From Candidatus Roizmanbacteria bacterium GW2011_GWA2_37_7 (GTDB taxonomy: Bacteria > Patescibacteriota > Microgenomatia > UBA1406 > GWC2-37-13), in assembly GCA_000990445.1 (NCBI GenBank), contig LBTJ01000012.1:1-34726 (forward strand): DNA of 34,726 nt, in the 5' to 3' direction. Of the stretch, positions 16,487 to 24,206 are shown piece after piece. Below the pieces are notes generated by a model. The model was not told the origin of the DNA. It saw nothing but the letters and a program-made list of their open reading frames with translations, and did no database searches. Positions within the stretch are counted from its first letter, which is position 1, and every line of letters begins with the position of its first letter. Both the position numbers and the translations under genes were made by a program.

Positions 16487-17020
16487 ATGAAGCACAGAAC
16501 AAACAAAAAGAAATTCGGAGGAGGTAGTGATGCCAACAAAATGATGATGCGTAAATTGATGAAAAATTTCATAAGCGCCTCACATATTAAGACAACAGTT
16601 CCACGGGCAAAAGCACTCAAGATTGCTTTGGATCGAATTGTGAGTAAGGCACGAACATACACTGAATCAAATAAAAATTATTTGCTTCGATTTTTTCCTG
16701 AAAAAAAATATCAAAAAGTTCTGTTTCAACAGATCGGTCCTGCCCTTTCAAAGGTAAGCGGCGGGTATGTCCGTATTATCAAACTCAATCAACGCGACAA
16801 TGATGGCGCTATGATGGCACAAATTGAGTGGGCACACCCTGTTGTTGTTGATTGGGAAAGTATGAAACCCAAAAAAAAGACGTTAAAAACAAAAAAAACA
16901 CCATCAAGCACGGAAACAAAAAGCCTTGATAAAAGCACATCGAAAGCAACAAAGCCAACGAAGCCACCTAAAAAATTACAATCAAAAAAAGAAAAAAAAG
17001 TTATCAAAACAAAGAAATAA
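16487..17020 (+). CDS. rplQ: 50S ribosomal protein L17 (bL17) with a long basic tail
   Basis: Residues 1-120 are L17: the MKHRTNKKKFG start, KNFISASHIKTTVPRAKALKIALDRIVSKA and the GGYVRIIKLNQRDNDGAMMAQIEW end. About 55 further residues form a Lys/Thr/Ser/Pro-rich low-complexity tail, making 177 residues, longer than the usual 115-130. L17 is near the tunnel exit. rplM starts 6 nt after its stop. Confidence 0.95.
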   Translation: MKHRTNKKKFGGGSDANKMMMRKLMKNFISASHIKTTVPRAKALKIALDRIVSKARTYTESNKNYLLRFFPEKKYQKVLFQQIGPALSKVSGGYVRIIKLNQRDNDGAMMAQIEWAHPVVVDWESMKPKKKTLKTKKTPSSTETKSLDKSTSKATKPTKPPKKLQSKKEKKVIKTKK

Positions 17021-17026
17021 TTTTTT

Positions 17027-17467
17027 ATGACAAATATTACACAAACAACACGATCAATTAAGGCTTCTGAGATCAAGCGCAACTGGCATATATTTGATGC
17101 AAAAAATATGGTGCTGGGACGAACAGCTACGCAGATTGCCAAGCTTCTTCAAGGAAAGCATAAGCGGGATTATGTGCCGTATCTTGATTGCGGCGATCAT
17201 GTTGTGGTGATCAATGCAGCCGCTGTACAATTGACCGGCAGCAAAAGCTCTCAAAAACAGTATGATTCATATTCTGGATATCCTGGAGGCCGGTCGGTAA
17301 AGACGTATGAAGAGCTTATGAAACAGAGTCCTGAGAAAGTGATACGTGCTGCTGTTTCTGGAATGCTTCCAAAAAATAAACACCGAGATCCTCGGCTTGC
17401 GCGACTATTTGTTTTTAATGATGAGAGGCACCCGTACGCTCATAAATTTACAAAAACTACGATATAA
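17027..17467 (+). CDS. rplM: 50S ribosomal protein L13 (uL13)
   Basis: L13 is an early 23S-binding protein. The 146 residues include WHIFDAKNMVLGRTATQIAKLLQGKHK, DCGDHVVVINAAAVQLTG, YSGYPGG and the AVSGMLPKNK segment. The length is normal. It pairs with rpsI in the usual rplM-rpsI order, here attached to the alpha operon. Confidence 0.96.
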   Translation: MTNITQTTRSIKASEIKRNWHIFDAKNMVLGRTATQIAKLLQGKHKRDYVPYLDCGDHVVVINAAAVQLTGSKSSQKQYDSYSGYPGGRSVKTYEELMKQSPEKVIRAAVSGMLPKNKHRDPRLARLFVFNDERHPYAHKFTKTTI

Positions 17468-17497
17468 TCGTAATACTATTTTAATTGATTACATCTT

Positions 17498-17953
17498 ATG
17501 GCAGCAAAAAAGAAAAACATTGAATATTATCAAGCAGTAGGAAGACGAAAAGAATCTACCGCTCGTGTACGTCTGTACATTGTATCTAAAAGAGATAAAA
17601 CAGTAGATGTTCGCGGATCCGCCATCAAGCAAGGCAGCATCATTATTAACGGAAAGCTTGCTGACGATTACTTTCCGCGATCGGCAGAAAAGACTTTACT
17701 TGCAAAACCATTCGTTCTTACGGAAAATGTCGATAGGTTTGTGGTAAGCATACTGGTAAAAGGAGGAGGGAAAAGCGGCCAACTTGAAGCAACAGTGCAT
17801 GGGATCGCACGAGCACTGTGTCTAGTAGATGCCAAACATCGCACAACGTTGAGAAAAGAAGGATTGCTCACTCGCGACCCACGCGTTCGTGAACGACGGA
17901 AAGTCGGAATGGGCGGGAAAGCACGACGCAAAAAACAATCTCCAAAACGGTAA
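17498..17953 (+). CDS. rpsI: 30S ribosomal protein S9 (uS9)
   Basis: S9 has a C-terminal tail that contacts P-site tRNA. The 151 residues show YYQAVGRRKESTARVRLY near the start, the GIARALCLVDAKHRTTLRKEGLLTRDPRVRERRK block and the RKKQSPKR end (usually ...ARRRPQFSKR). It is the last ribosomal gene of this block. No terminator is visible between it and the glycosyltransferase 42 nt downstream. Confidence 0.96.
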   Translation: MAAKKKNIEYYQAVGRRKESTARVRLYIVSKRDKTVDVRGSAIKQGSIIINGKLADDYFPRSAEKTLLAKPFVLTENVDRFVVSILVKGGGKSGQLEATVHGIARALCLVDAKHRTTLRKEGLLTRDPRVRERRKVGMGGKARRKKQSPKR

Positions 17954-17955
17954 AA

Positions 17956-17985
17956 TAGACGTATAACTTCGGATTATATTATACT
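17956..17985 (+). promoter_or_regulatory. Possible promoter for the glycan locus
   Basis: TAGACG (17956-17961) and TATACT (17980-17985) are 18 bp apart. The -10 ends 10 nt before the ATG of the GT2 gene, which would give a nearly leaderless transcript. Both hexamers are imperfect. Confidence 0.3.
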
Positions 17986-17995
17986 TATCAATATC

Positions 17996-18880
17996 ATGAT
18001 AAAACTTTCGGTCGTCATCTTATCGTACAACACGAAAGACATTACTAAAGATTGTCTTGAGAAACTATATAAATCTTTATCAAATGCTTCATTTCAATCG
18101 GAGATTATTATCATAGACAATGCATCAGTTGACGGGTCACAAGAAATGATCTCGCAAAGTAAAAAAATATTTGCAAAAAGAAACGTAACATTTAAGACAA
18201 TATTTAATCAGCAGAATGAAGGCTATCCAAAAGGAAATAATCGCGGATTTCACAATGCCACAGGTGAATATATCTTATTTCTCAATTCAGATGTCATGAT
18301 TGATACTTTTCATTGGGATAAAGTATTGAAATATCTGGATGAACAGACAAATATCGGAGCGCTGACGGTTCGTGTCGAACTTCCCACAAAGCGCATTGAT
18401 CCCGCATCTCATCGCGGGTTCCCGACAATATGGAATTCGTTTTGTTATTATGCATACCTTGAAGCAATGACAAAACATATCCATTTTCTGAGAAGATATT
18501 TTGGCGGATATCATTTGACCAATCTCAATCTGAATACAGTGCATGAAATTGATTCCCCAAGCGGTGCATTTTATCTGACTCGAAAAAAAATACTTAATGG
18601 ACTTGGAGGGTTTGATGAAACATTTTTTATGTATGGCGAGGATTTAGATCTTTCATACAGGATGAAGGAGAATGGGTACAAGATTGTGTATTATCCTCAC
18701 GAAAATGTAACGCACTTCAAGTATCAAAGCGGTTTGAAAAATACAGTAGCTCAGAAAAAAACCAAACAATATTTTTACGATTCTATGAGGATTTTTTATC
18801 GTAAACATTATGAAGGGGAAAATCCATGGCTCATTGATCAGGTTGTTTATTTTTTTATTGGATTGAAGTCGCAGTTGTAA
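17996..18880 (+). CDS. Glycosyltransferase family 2
   Basis: A 294-residue GT-A fold enzyme, likely transferring an activated sugar (rhamnosyltransferase-like) to a lipid-linked glycan at the inner membrane. It has SVVILSYN at the N-terminus, the IIIDNASVDGS nucleotide site (38-48), the DXD-type NSD at 97-99 and the acidic GEDLDLSYR motif (214-222) with the probable catalytic base. It has no transmembrane segment. It opens a cluster of glycan genes directly after rpsI. Substrate cannot be read from sequence. Confidence 0.9.
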   Translation: MIKLSVVILSYNTKDITKDCLEKLYKSLSNASFQSEIIIIDNASVDGSQEMISQSKKIFAKRNVTFKTIFNQQNEGYPKGNNRGFHNATGEYILFLNSDVMIDTFHWDKVLKYLDEQTNIGALTVRVELPTKRIDPASHRGFPTIWNSFCYYAYLEAMTKHIHFLRRYFGGYHLTNLNLNTVHEIDSPSGAFYLTRKKILNGLGGFDETFFMYGEDLDLSYRMKENGYKIVYYPHENVTHFKYQSGLKNTVAQKKTKQYFYDSMRIFYRKHYEGENPWLIDQVVYFFIGLKSQL

Positions 18881-18902
18881 TTATTGATCTTGCGTTTAAA
18901 AT
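18875..18902 (+). promoter_or_regulatory. Possible leaderless promoter for the first GT4 gene
   Basis: TTGTAA (18875-18880) and TAAAAT (18897-18902) are spaced 16 bp. The -10 is 6 nt before the ATG at 18909, so the transcript would start at or next to the start codon. It overlaps the end of the upstream GT2 gene. Confidence 0.35.
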
Positions 18903-18908
18903 ATCAGT

Positions 18909-20036
18909 ATGAAAAAAATTGGAATTGATGCGCGTCTCTATTTTCAAACCGGTGTTGGTACGTATCTTCGCAACCTTCTCCATTATTTGCCAAAAATACT
19001 CCCAAATTTCATACAAATATTTGTGTATGTTTTATCAAAAGATCTTGAACATATTGATTTTTCAGAGAGTCATTTTGTTATTCGTGGTGTGGATGCCCCA
19101 TGGCATACTTTGAAAGAGCAGATAGTGTTCTATCGAGCACTCATGCAGGATCAGCTTGACTTGATGCATTTTACGTATTTCAGCTATCCAATTCTCTATA
19201 AACAGCCCTTTATTGCAACAATTCACGATGTTACACCGTTTCTGTATAAAACAGGAAAAGCCTCCACGCACAATCCATTTGTATATGAGATGAAGCATCT
19301 CGCATTTGCGCACGTCTTAGGTGCACAAGTAAAACATGCAAAAAAAATTATCACACCGACTGTATGGGTCAAAAATCAGATTATAGAAATGTATGGTCGG
19401 CAATACGCCGATACAATACAATCGATTCCGGAAGGAGTGAGTTTTGAGTTTATGCAAGCTACTGAAAATTCCTCATTGAAAAGCAAATTTGTGAAGCCAT
19501 TTTTCCTGTATGTGGGGAATTTTTATCCGCATAAAAATGTCGAAAGATTGATCAAAGCTTATAAAATATATAGTCATCTTGATGGAGCAAAGAAACAAGA
19601 GGATCAATTACGGCTTATTCTGGTTGGCCCAGACAACATGTTTGCACAAAAACTGAAAGAGAAAGTTGAACATGAAAAAATTGAAGGCGTACAATTTATT
19701 CATGACTCAACAATCAAAGACCTTATTTTTTTCTACAAGCACGCCCAAGCGCTTATCAATCCTTCACTTTCTGAAGGATTTGGGCTTCCGCTTCTTGAAG
19801 CAACGTATTTTGGCTGTCCCGTGATCGCCTCGGATATTCCGGTTTTCCATGAAATATTGGATGATCAATATATTTCATTTGATCCTGAGAATATTGGAGA
19901 TATTGTTGAGAAGTTGCGAGTTGCGAGTTGCGAGTTGCGAGTTGCAAATAACAAGCTAAAGACTATTGTTGATAGATTTTCATTTGAAAAAATGACAAAA
20001 AATGTAGTACAATTGTATAACAATGAGTGTGAATAA
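18909..20036 (+). CDS. Glycosyltransferase family 4
   Basis: A 375-residue GT-B enzyme. The N-terminal half starts KKIGIDARLYFQTGVGTYLRNL; the C-terminal half has FFLYVGNFYPHKNVERLI (198-215) and the EX7E motif EGFGLPLLEATYFGCPVIASD (289-309), which binds the donor nucleotide-sugar. It probably extends a surface polysaccharide with a sugar such as mannose, given the GDP-mannose gene in this locus. Residues 336-345 (LRVASCELRV) are encoded by a 7-bp tandem repeat. The C-terminus is therefore exposed to slippage. Confidence 0.9.
   Translation: MKKIGIDARLYFQTGVGTYLRNLLHYLPKILPNFIQIFVYVLSKDLEHIDFSESHFVIRGVDAPWHTLKEQIVFYRALMQDQLDLMHFTYFSYPILYKQPFIATIHDVTPFLYKTGKASTHNPFVYEMKHLAFAHVLGAQVKHAKKIITPTVWVKNQIIEMYGRQYADTIQSIPEGVSFEFMQATENSSLKSKFVKPFFLYVGNFYPHKNVERLIKAYKIYSHLDGAKKQEDQLRLILVGPDNMFAQKLKEKVEHEKIEGVQFIHDSTIKDLIFFYKHAQALINPSLSEGFGLPLLEATYFGCPVIASDIPVFHEILDDQYISFDPENIGDIVEKLRVASCELRVANNKLKTIVDRFSFEKMTKNVVQLYNNECE
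19912..19945 (+). repeat. Heptanucleotide tandem repeat inside the GT4 gene
   Basis: The 7-bp unit AGTTGCG occurs four times in a row from 19912, followed by AGTTGC. It is within the coding frame near the 3' end. A gain or loss of one unit changes the reading frame, so the last 30-odd residues could vary. Confidence 0.9.
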
Positions 20037-20075
20037 GTTACGAAACATATTCAACCAGAGTATCAGTGAAAATAG

Positions 20076-20131
20076 AAACTACAATTTAGCCGTAAAATAG
20101 GGGTTGACAAACTACAAATTAGTACTAAAAT
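20076..20131 (+). promoter_or_regulatory. Promoter with duplicated operator-like site upstream of the DUF4143 gene
   Basis: A consensus -35 TTGACA (20104-20109) and TAAAAT (20126-20131) are spaced 16 bp, 8 nt before the ATG. Two 14-bp copies of AAACTACAAWTTAG lie at 20076-20089 and 20109-20122 (13 of 14 identical, 33 bp apart), each followed by 3 nt and TAAAAT (cgTAAAAT, acTAAAAT). The copies contain the inverted pair CTA...TAG. One copy fills the spacer between -35 and -10, a position where a bound protein would block transcription. Confidence 0.55.
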
Positions 20132-20139
20132 GATATTGT

Positions 20140-21222
20140 ATGACTATATTAAAGCGAACCATCGAAGATAATATTAACAAATACCTTAAAAGCCGAGAGG
20201 CAAAAACATTGTTTATTTGGGGTCCTAGACGTTCCGGAAAAACAACACTGATTGATAAATTGGCTCGGGAACTGAGAGTGACAAAATACAACTTTGATCT
20301 TGAGTCAGACCGAGAAAAATTTGCGCCCCGCAGGGATGTCCTTGAAAGGATTGTTAGTGAACATAAAGTGGTACTAATTGATGAGGTGCAAAACTACCCC
20401 GAGGCAACGGTGATGCTTAAATTGCTTCATGATGAGTTTGGGGTAAAGGTAATTGCCACTGGAAGCTCAGAGCTTCGTCAAAAATCTTCTAAAGAATTTG
20501 ACACGATGGCTGGAAGGTTTAATGAAATTTATTGCCTTCCGCTTTCAATCTTTGAAATTTTAGATAATGAAAAACCTAAATCTTCAGATAAGGAAGAATT
20601 TAATAAACAGTTGGCCAAAAAACTGCAAATTTTTGGTGCATACCCTGAGGTATATACAAGGGATAATCTAAGCGAGAAAGATCGAATAGATCTACTACAG
20701 CGCATGCTGGATGCCTACGTACTCAAAGATGTTATCAGTATTTATGATCTCAAAAATACAAGACTTGCCAAGGATATTCTGACCAAAATTGCACTTCAAC
20801 TTGGTAGTGAAGTCTACATTTTAATTTCGCTTCCGTCATTTAAAACAAATATAAGAAAGGCAGTCTCTAAAAATCGTAAACTTTACTTTTATGATCTTGG
20901 TATTCGCAATATCCTGATACAGGATTTTAGGGATCTAGAACTCCGTCAGGACAAGGGCGGTGTGTTTGAGAATTTTATTATCTCCGAGCTTGAGAAAACG
21001 CGTAGACTTACCAATGCAAAAGTAAATATGTATTTTTATCGGGAATATGGAGGAAAAGAAGTGGATGGCATTGTTGAGGATTATAAAAAGAACTATACGG
21101 CAATTGAAATCAAAACGAAAGGTGGGGCTGCTAAAAAAATTTTTCCTCTGCCAAATATCTCTGAGGTTATCACTACCCAAAATTATCTTGAAAAAATTGC
21201 TGATATTTTGAAAGGGAAATAA
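20140..21222 (+). CDS. AAA-type ATPase with DUF4143 nuclease-like domain, internally shortened
   Basis: Residues 1-140 form a P-loop ATPase: Walker A GPRRSGKT (28-35), Walker B VVLIDE (77-82) and sensor GSS (108-110). The C-terminal DUF4143 part has LYFYDLGIRN, FENFIISEL and an ExK/D pattern (D309, EIK 323-325) like PD-(D/E)XK nucleases. In the family a winged-helix segment of about 30 residues lies between QLGSEV and the LPSFKTN(I/L)RK segment; here these are nearly adjacent (220-238), so that segment is missing, in frame near 20815. Such proteins are frequent in archaea and CPR bacteria, with poorly known function. It starts the accessory block in the glycan locus. Confidence 0.85.
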   Translation: MTILKRTIEDNINKYLKSREAKTLFIWGPRRSGKTTLIDKLARELRVTKYNFDLESDREKFAPRRDVLERIVSEHKVVLIDEVQNYPEATVMLKLLHDEFGVKVIATGSSELRQKSSKEFDTMAGRFNEIYCLPLSIFEILDNEKPKSSDKEEFNKQLAKKLQIFGAYPEVYTRDNLSEKDRIDLLQRMLDAYVLKDVISIYDLKNTRLAKDILTKIALQLGSEVYILISLPSFKTNIRKAVSKNRKLYFYDLGIRNILIQDFRDLELRQDKGGVFENFIISELEKTRRLTNAKVNMYFYREYGGKEVDGIVEDYKKNYTAIEIKTKGGAAKKIFPLPNISEVITTQNYLEKIADILKGK

Positions 21223-21308
21223 TTGGGATTTGACTAAAATAATGAGCGCTGAAAAACTCAACCGGATTCACAAAAGTCATAGGTTAATTTTAGGATAAAG
21301 ATATACCT

Positions 21309-21623
21309 ATGTCCTATTTCTTCTACATACTTCGGTGTTCAGACAACTCTCTCTACTGTGGTATCACGACCGACCTCGCGCGCCGTGTAGCAGAGCACAA
21401 TGAAAAAAAGGGGATATCGTCAGCCAAATACACCCGCTCTCGCCGTCCTGTTCGACTGGTCTACTCTGAGGAGTATGAAAGCATGGCCGAAGCTATGAAA
21501 CGGGAACGGGAAGTGAAGAGGATGAAGAAGGAGGAGAAAGAAAAGCTTGTGATACAATTAAATAACATTATGGATTGGAAAATGAATTATTTATCTGAAA
21601 ATGGCAGCAAAAAAGAGACTTGA
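21309..21623 (+). CDS. GIY-YIG nuclease-domain protein (UPF0213/YhbQ-like)
   Basis: A 104-residue single-domain GIY-YIG protein: FFYILRC (4-10) and LYCGITTDLARRVAEHN (15-31) carry the YIL...YCGIT form of the motif, followed by AKYTRSRRPVRLVYSEEY and the A.KREREVKRMKK helix. YhbQ-like proteins are small and lack a DNA-binding domain; in vivo targets are uncertain. The first half of the gene is visibly richer in G+C than its neighbours, suggesting acquisition. The 3' end overlaps the next gene by 23 nt. Confidence 0.88.
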   Translation: MSYFFYILRCSDNSLYCGITTDLARRVAEHNEKKGISSAKYTRSRRPVRLVYSEEYESMAEAMKREREVKRMKKEEKEKLVIQLNNIMDWKMNYLSENGSKKET

Positions 21624-22143
21624 TAATCGCATTTTCGCATTTATTGATAGTCAGAATCTCAATCTTGGAGTAAAAGCTCAAAGTTGGAAGCTCGACTGGA
21701 GAAAATTTCGTCAGTATTTACATAATAAATATAACGTAGAAAAGGCATATCTTTTTATTGGCCATGTATCTGGTAACGAATCACTTTATACTTTTTTGCA
21801 GGAATCAGATTTTATTCTGGTTTTTAAACCAACTCTTGAGTTTCAGCGAAATGGTAAAATAAAAATAAAGGGGAATGTCGATGCTGAACTTGTTCTTCAT
21901 ACCATGATTGAGAAAGACAACTATGATAAAGCAATCATCGTTTCAGGAGATGGAGATTTTCATTGCCTTATTGAGTATTTGATAAGTCAAAATAAGTTGT
22001 GCAAAGTGATGGTTCCGACAATACATTATTCGGGTCTACTTCGCAAATTCAATAAAAATAATTTAATCCTCAGGATTGATTTGCTGAGGAAGTCGCTCGA
22101 GTACAAAAAAAAGACTGGCATTCGCGTTCGGTCGAAACCTTAG
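21601..22143 (+). CDS. NYN-domain protein (LabA/DUF88-like)
   Basis: A 180-residue PIN-like NYN protein, a family of predicted metal-dependent RNases. The acidic residues expected in the active site are present: FIDSQNL (D16), KGNVDAEL (D94) and VSGDGDF (D117, D119). It overlaps the GIY-YIG gene by 23 nt, so the two may be cotranslated. It ends in an arginine/lysine-rich tail. A role in RNA processing or defence is only a guess. Confidence 0.88.
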   Translation: MAAKKRLDNRIFAFIDSQNLNLGVKAQSWKLDWRKFRQYLHNKYNVEKAYLFIGHVSGNESLYTFLQESDFILVFKPTLEFQRNGKIKIKGNVDAELVLHTMIEKDNYDKAIIVSGDGDFHCLIEYLISQNKLCKVMVPTIHYSGLLRKFNKNNLILRIDLLRKSLEYKKKTGIRVRSKP

Positions 22144-22310
22144 GCTAGTCCAGTCATCGTGATACTTCAATTTTACCCCATGAATCTCCAAGTTGCAACC
22201 CCTGCCACTTGAAGCACAAATTTCTATTCAAGCGTGAGCACGAAGCCAAGAAGATAAGGAAATCTGAGAAGGAGAGGGATTTTGAAAATTTCAAATAACA
22301 AATCTCAAAA

Positions 22311-22448
22311 ATGGTGTGCGTTGTTATTGGCACTCGGGATGGGACAATTTTCAATGATGCTATTAGAACAGGTTTAAGGTTGCCTTTAGTAAAATCATTT
22401 GATTTTCCACATCACGAATATGTCCGACATGTAAATGTTTATGAATAA
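22311..22448 (+). CDS. Small frame of 45 codons, possible gene remnant
   Basis: ATG at 22311, stop TAA at 22446-22448. The translation starts MVCVVIGTRDGTIFNDAIRT and continues through LRLPLVKSFDFPHHEYVRHVN. Composition is protein-like (balanced, with H, Y, F and no low complexity) but I recognise no family. It may be the 3' end of a broken gene. It has no Shine-Dalgarno sequence. Confidence 0.25.
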   Translation: MVCVVIGTRDGTIFNDAIRTGLRLPLVKSFDFPHHEYVRHVNVYE

Positions 22449-22591
22449 TCGGCTTTTATTCGATAATTCTCTATCGTATTGTTATCATGTGTGTATGTGG
22501 TATGAAGAGAAAGCGGTCAAAGAGAAAATCAAATCGGTTTAGGAATCTTCGTACGGAATACAAGTTGATGTAATTATATAATTTCATCACA

Positions 22592-22618
22592 TTGCTTAAT
22601 AAATATTTTTGTTACAAT
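22592..22618 (+). promoter_or_regulatory. Weak promoter for the methyltransferase gene
   Basis: TTGCTT (22592-22597) and TACAAT (22613-22618) are 15 bp apart, and the -10 is 6 nt before the ATG at 22625. The spacing is short; this is a tentative call based on the same near-leaderless geometry seen for other genes in this locus. Confidence 0.3.
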
Positions 22619-22624
22619 ATAAAT

Positions 22625-24202
22625 ATGAATCAGAATTTAGTATCTATTGACGAAGCAAGTAAATGGGCTACAGATTATTTATTCAAAGACATCTCCTCCT
22701 CTAACATTTCATATTTGATACAGTATGGAAAGGTCAAAAAATATAGTGGGCATGGAAGTACTTATGTAAATATTGAAGATTTGAAGAATTACTATAAATC
22801 TTATAATGGCTATCGCGAAATAAAATGGAAAGAGAAATTGGGACAAGATTTAAACTGGAGACTCTCGTTTGACCATCTAAAGGAAAAGGACACAACAAAA
22901 CATGTTCATAGGCTTCATCCATATAAAGGCAAATTTATTCCCCAGTTAGTTGAATATTTTATTGACGATCATACAGATGATATTAAGAAGCAGTTATATT
23001 TTAAGAAAGGAGATATAATTTTAGATCCATTTGTAGGTTCTGGAACCACGCTAATTCAAGCTAATGAGTTAGGAATTCACTCAATTGGAATTGACGTATC
23101 TCGATTTAATTGTTTGATAAGCGAAGTAAAGCTTAACGATTACGACTTTATTTCTTTAGAGAAGGATATCAGTCATTTTATATACAAAATCACAAATTAT
23201 GAATCTAACAGAAATATTCATAGTTTTGAAAAGGAGCTTTATGATAATCTTTATGAATTTAATACAAAATTTTTTCCGTCTCCTGACTATAAATATAATT
23301 TAAATAATAAAACAATCAACGAAGATGAATATGTAAAAGCAAAAGAGTTTGAATTTCAGAATATCTATAATAATTTAGTGATAAAACATAATATTAAACT
23401 AAAACAGACAAAAGGAAAGACGTTTTTAGATAATTGGTATATAGATAATGTACGAAACGAGATAGATTATTCTTTGGGTTTGATAAAAAAAATTAAAGAA
23501 ATCAGAAATAAAAAAGCTATTGCAGTGATTCTTAGTAGAACTATCAGGTCATGTCGAGCCACTACTCATTCAGACCTGGCAACATTAAAAGAACCTCAAC
23601 TTACAACATATTATTGCTACAAGCACAAAAAAATTTGCAAACCATTATACTCAATAAAATATTGGTTAACAAGATATGCAAATGATACAATTTTAAGACT
23701 AAAAAAGTACAAAAGTATAAAAAATAATGCAAAAAGTACAATTATTACTGCAGATTCAAGAACTGTCGATATCGAAAAAGAATTAATAAAACGTAATAAA
23801 TTATTATTTGAAATATATAAAAAACAAAAAATTAGCGGAATTTTTACGTCACCACCATATGTAGGTCAAATAGATTACCACGAACAGCACGCATATGCTT
23901 ACGATTTATTTGGTTTTGAAAGAAAAGATGAATTTGAGATAGGCCCTCTTTATAAAGGTCAAGGTGTGGAAGCAAGAGAATCTTATGTTGAGGGAATTTC
24001 TCATGTGCTATTAAACTGTAAAAAATTTTTTTCAAATGATCCAAACATTTTTCTTGTAGCAAATGATAAATATAATTTATATCCTAAAATTGCTCAAAGA
24101 TCCGGACTAAGAATTATTGATAGGTTTAAGCGGCCAGTATTGAATAGAACTGAAAGAGACAAATCGCCTTACTCAGAGACTATTTTTAATTTAAAATATT
24201 AA
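22625..24202 (+). CDS. DNA methyltransferase (N4-cytosine/N6-adenine) of a type II R-M system
   Basis: A 525-residue SAM-dependent amino-methyltransferase that should protect host DNA. SAM-binding motif DPFVGSGTT (134-142) comes first, preceded by HPYKGKFIPQLVEYF; catalytic motif TSPPY (408-412) is near the C-terminus, followed by a YAYDLFGF segment. This I-before-IV order differs from the common beta-type order. Residues 1-60 look like a small helix-turn-helix domain (VSIDEASKWATDYL...SSNISYLIQYGKVKKY). I start at 22625 (MNQNL), since the 11 residues from the ATG at 22592 would overlap the promoter. The gene is more AT-rich than the ribosomal block. Confidence 0.88.
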   Translation: MNQNLVSIDEASKWATDYLFKDISSSNISYLIQYGKVKKYSGHGSTYVNIEDLKNYYKSYNGYREIKWKEKLGQDLNWRLSFDHLKEKDTTKHVHRLHPYKGKFIPQLVEYFIDDHTDDIKKQLYFKKGDIILDPFVGSGTTLIQANELGIHSIGIDVSRFNCLISEVKLNDYDFISLEKDISHFIYKITNYESNRNIHSFEKELYDNLYEFNTKFFPSPDYKYNLNNKTINEDEYVKAKEFEFQNIYNNLVIKHNIKLKQTKGKTFLDNWYIDNVRNEIDYSLGLIKKIKEIRNKKAIAVILSRTIRSCRATTHSDLATLKEPQLTTYYCYKHKKICKPLYSIKYWLTRYANDTILRLKKYKSIKNNAKSTIITADSRTVDIEKELIKRNKLLFEIYKKQKISGIFTSPPYVGQIDYHEQHAYAYDLFGFERKDEFEIGPLYKGQGVEARESYVEGISHVLLNCKKFFSNDPNIFLVANDKYNLYPKIAQRSGLRIIDRFKRPVLNRTERDKSPYSETIFNLKY

Positions 24203-24206
24203 CATA

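Larger units (their letters stand above)
22144..22624. other. 481-bp gap without a convincing gene; decayed coding remnants likely
   Basis: No RNA gene, terminator or long frame is seen. A start-less frame ends at 22296-22298 with a charged protein-like end (FKREHEAKKIRKSEKE...). A 45-codon frame lies at 22311-22448 and a short basic one begins near 22504. The mixture looks like the debris of lost genes between the NYN gene and the restriction-modification pair. The last 35 bp carry a weak promoter. Confidence 0.5.

Noticed and set aside
16048-16662. Minus-strand frame of about 204 codons opposite rpoA and rplQ
   Set aside because: Serine-rich shadow produced by codon bias of rpoA on the opposite strand, with no domain signature.
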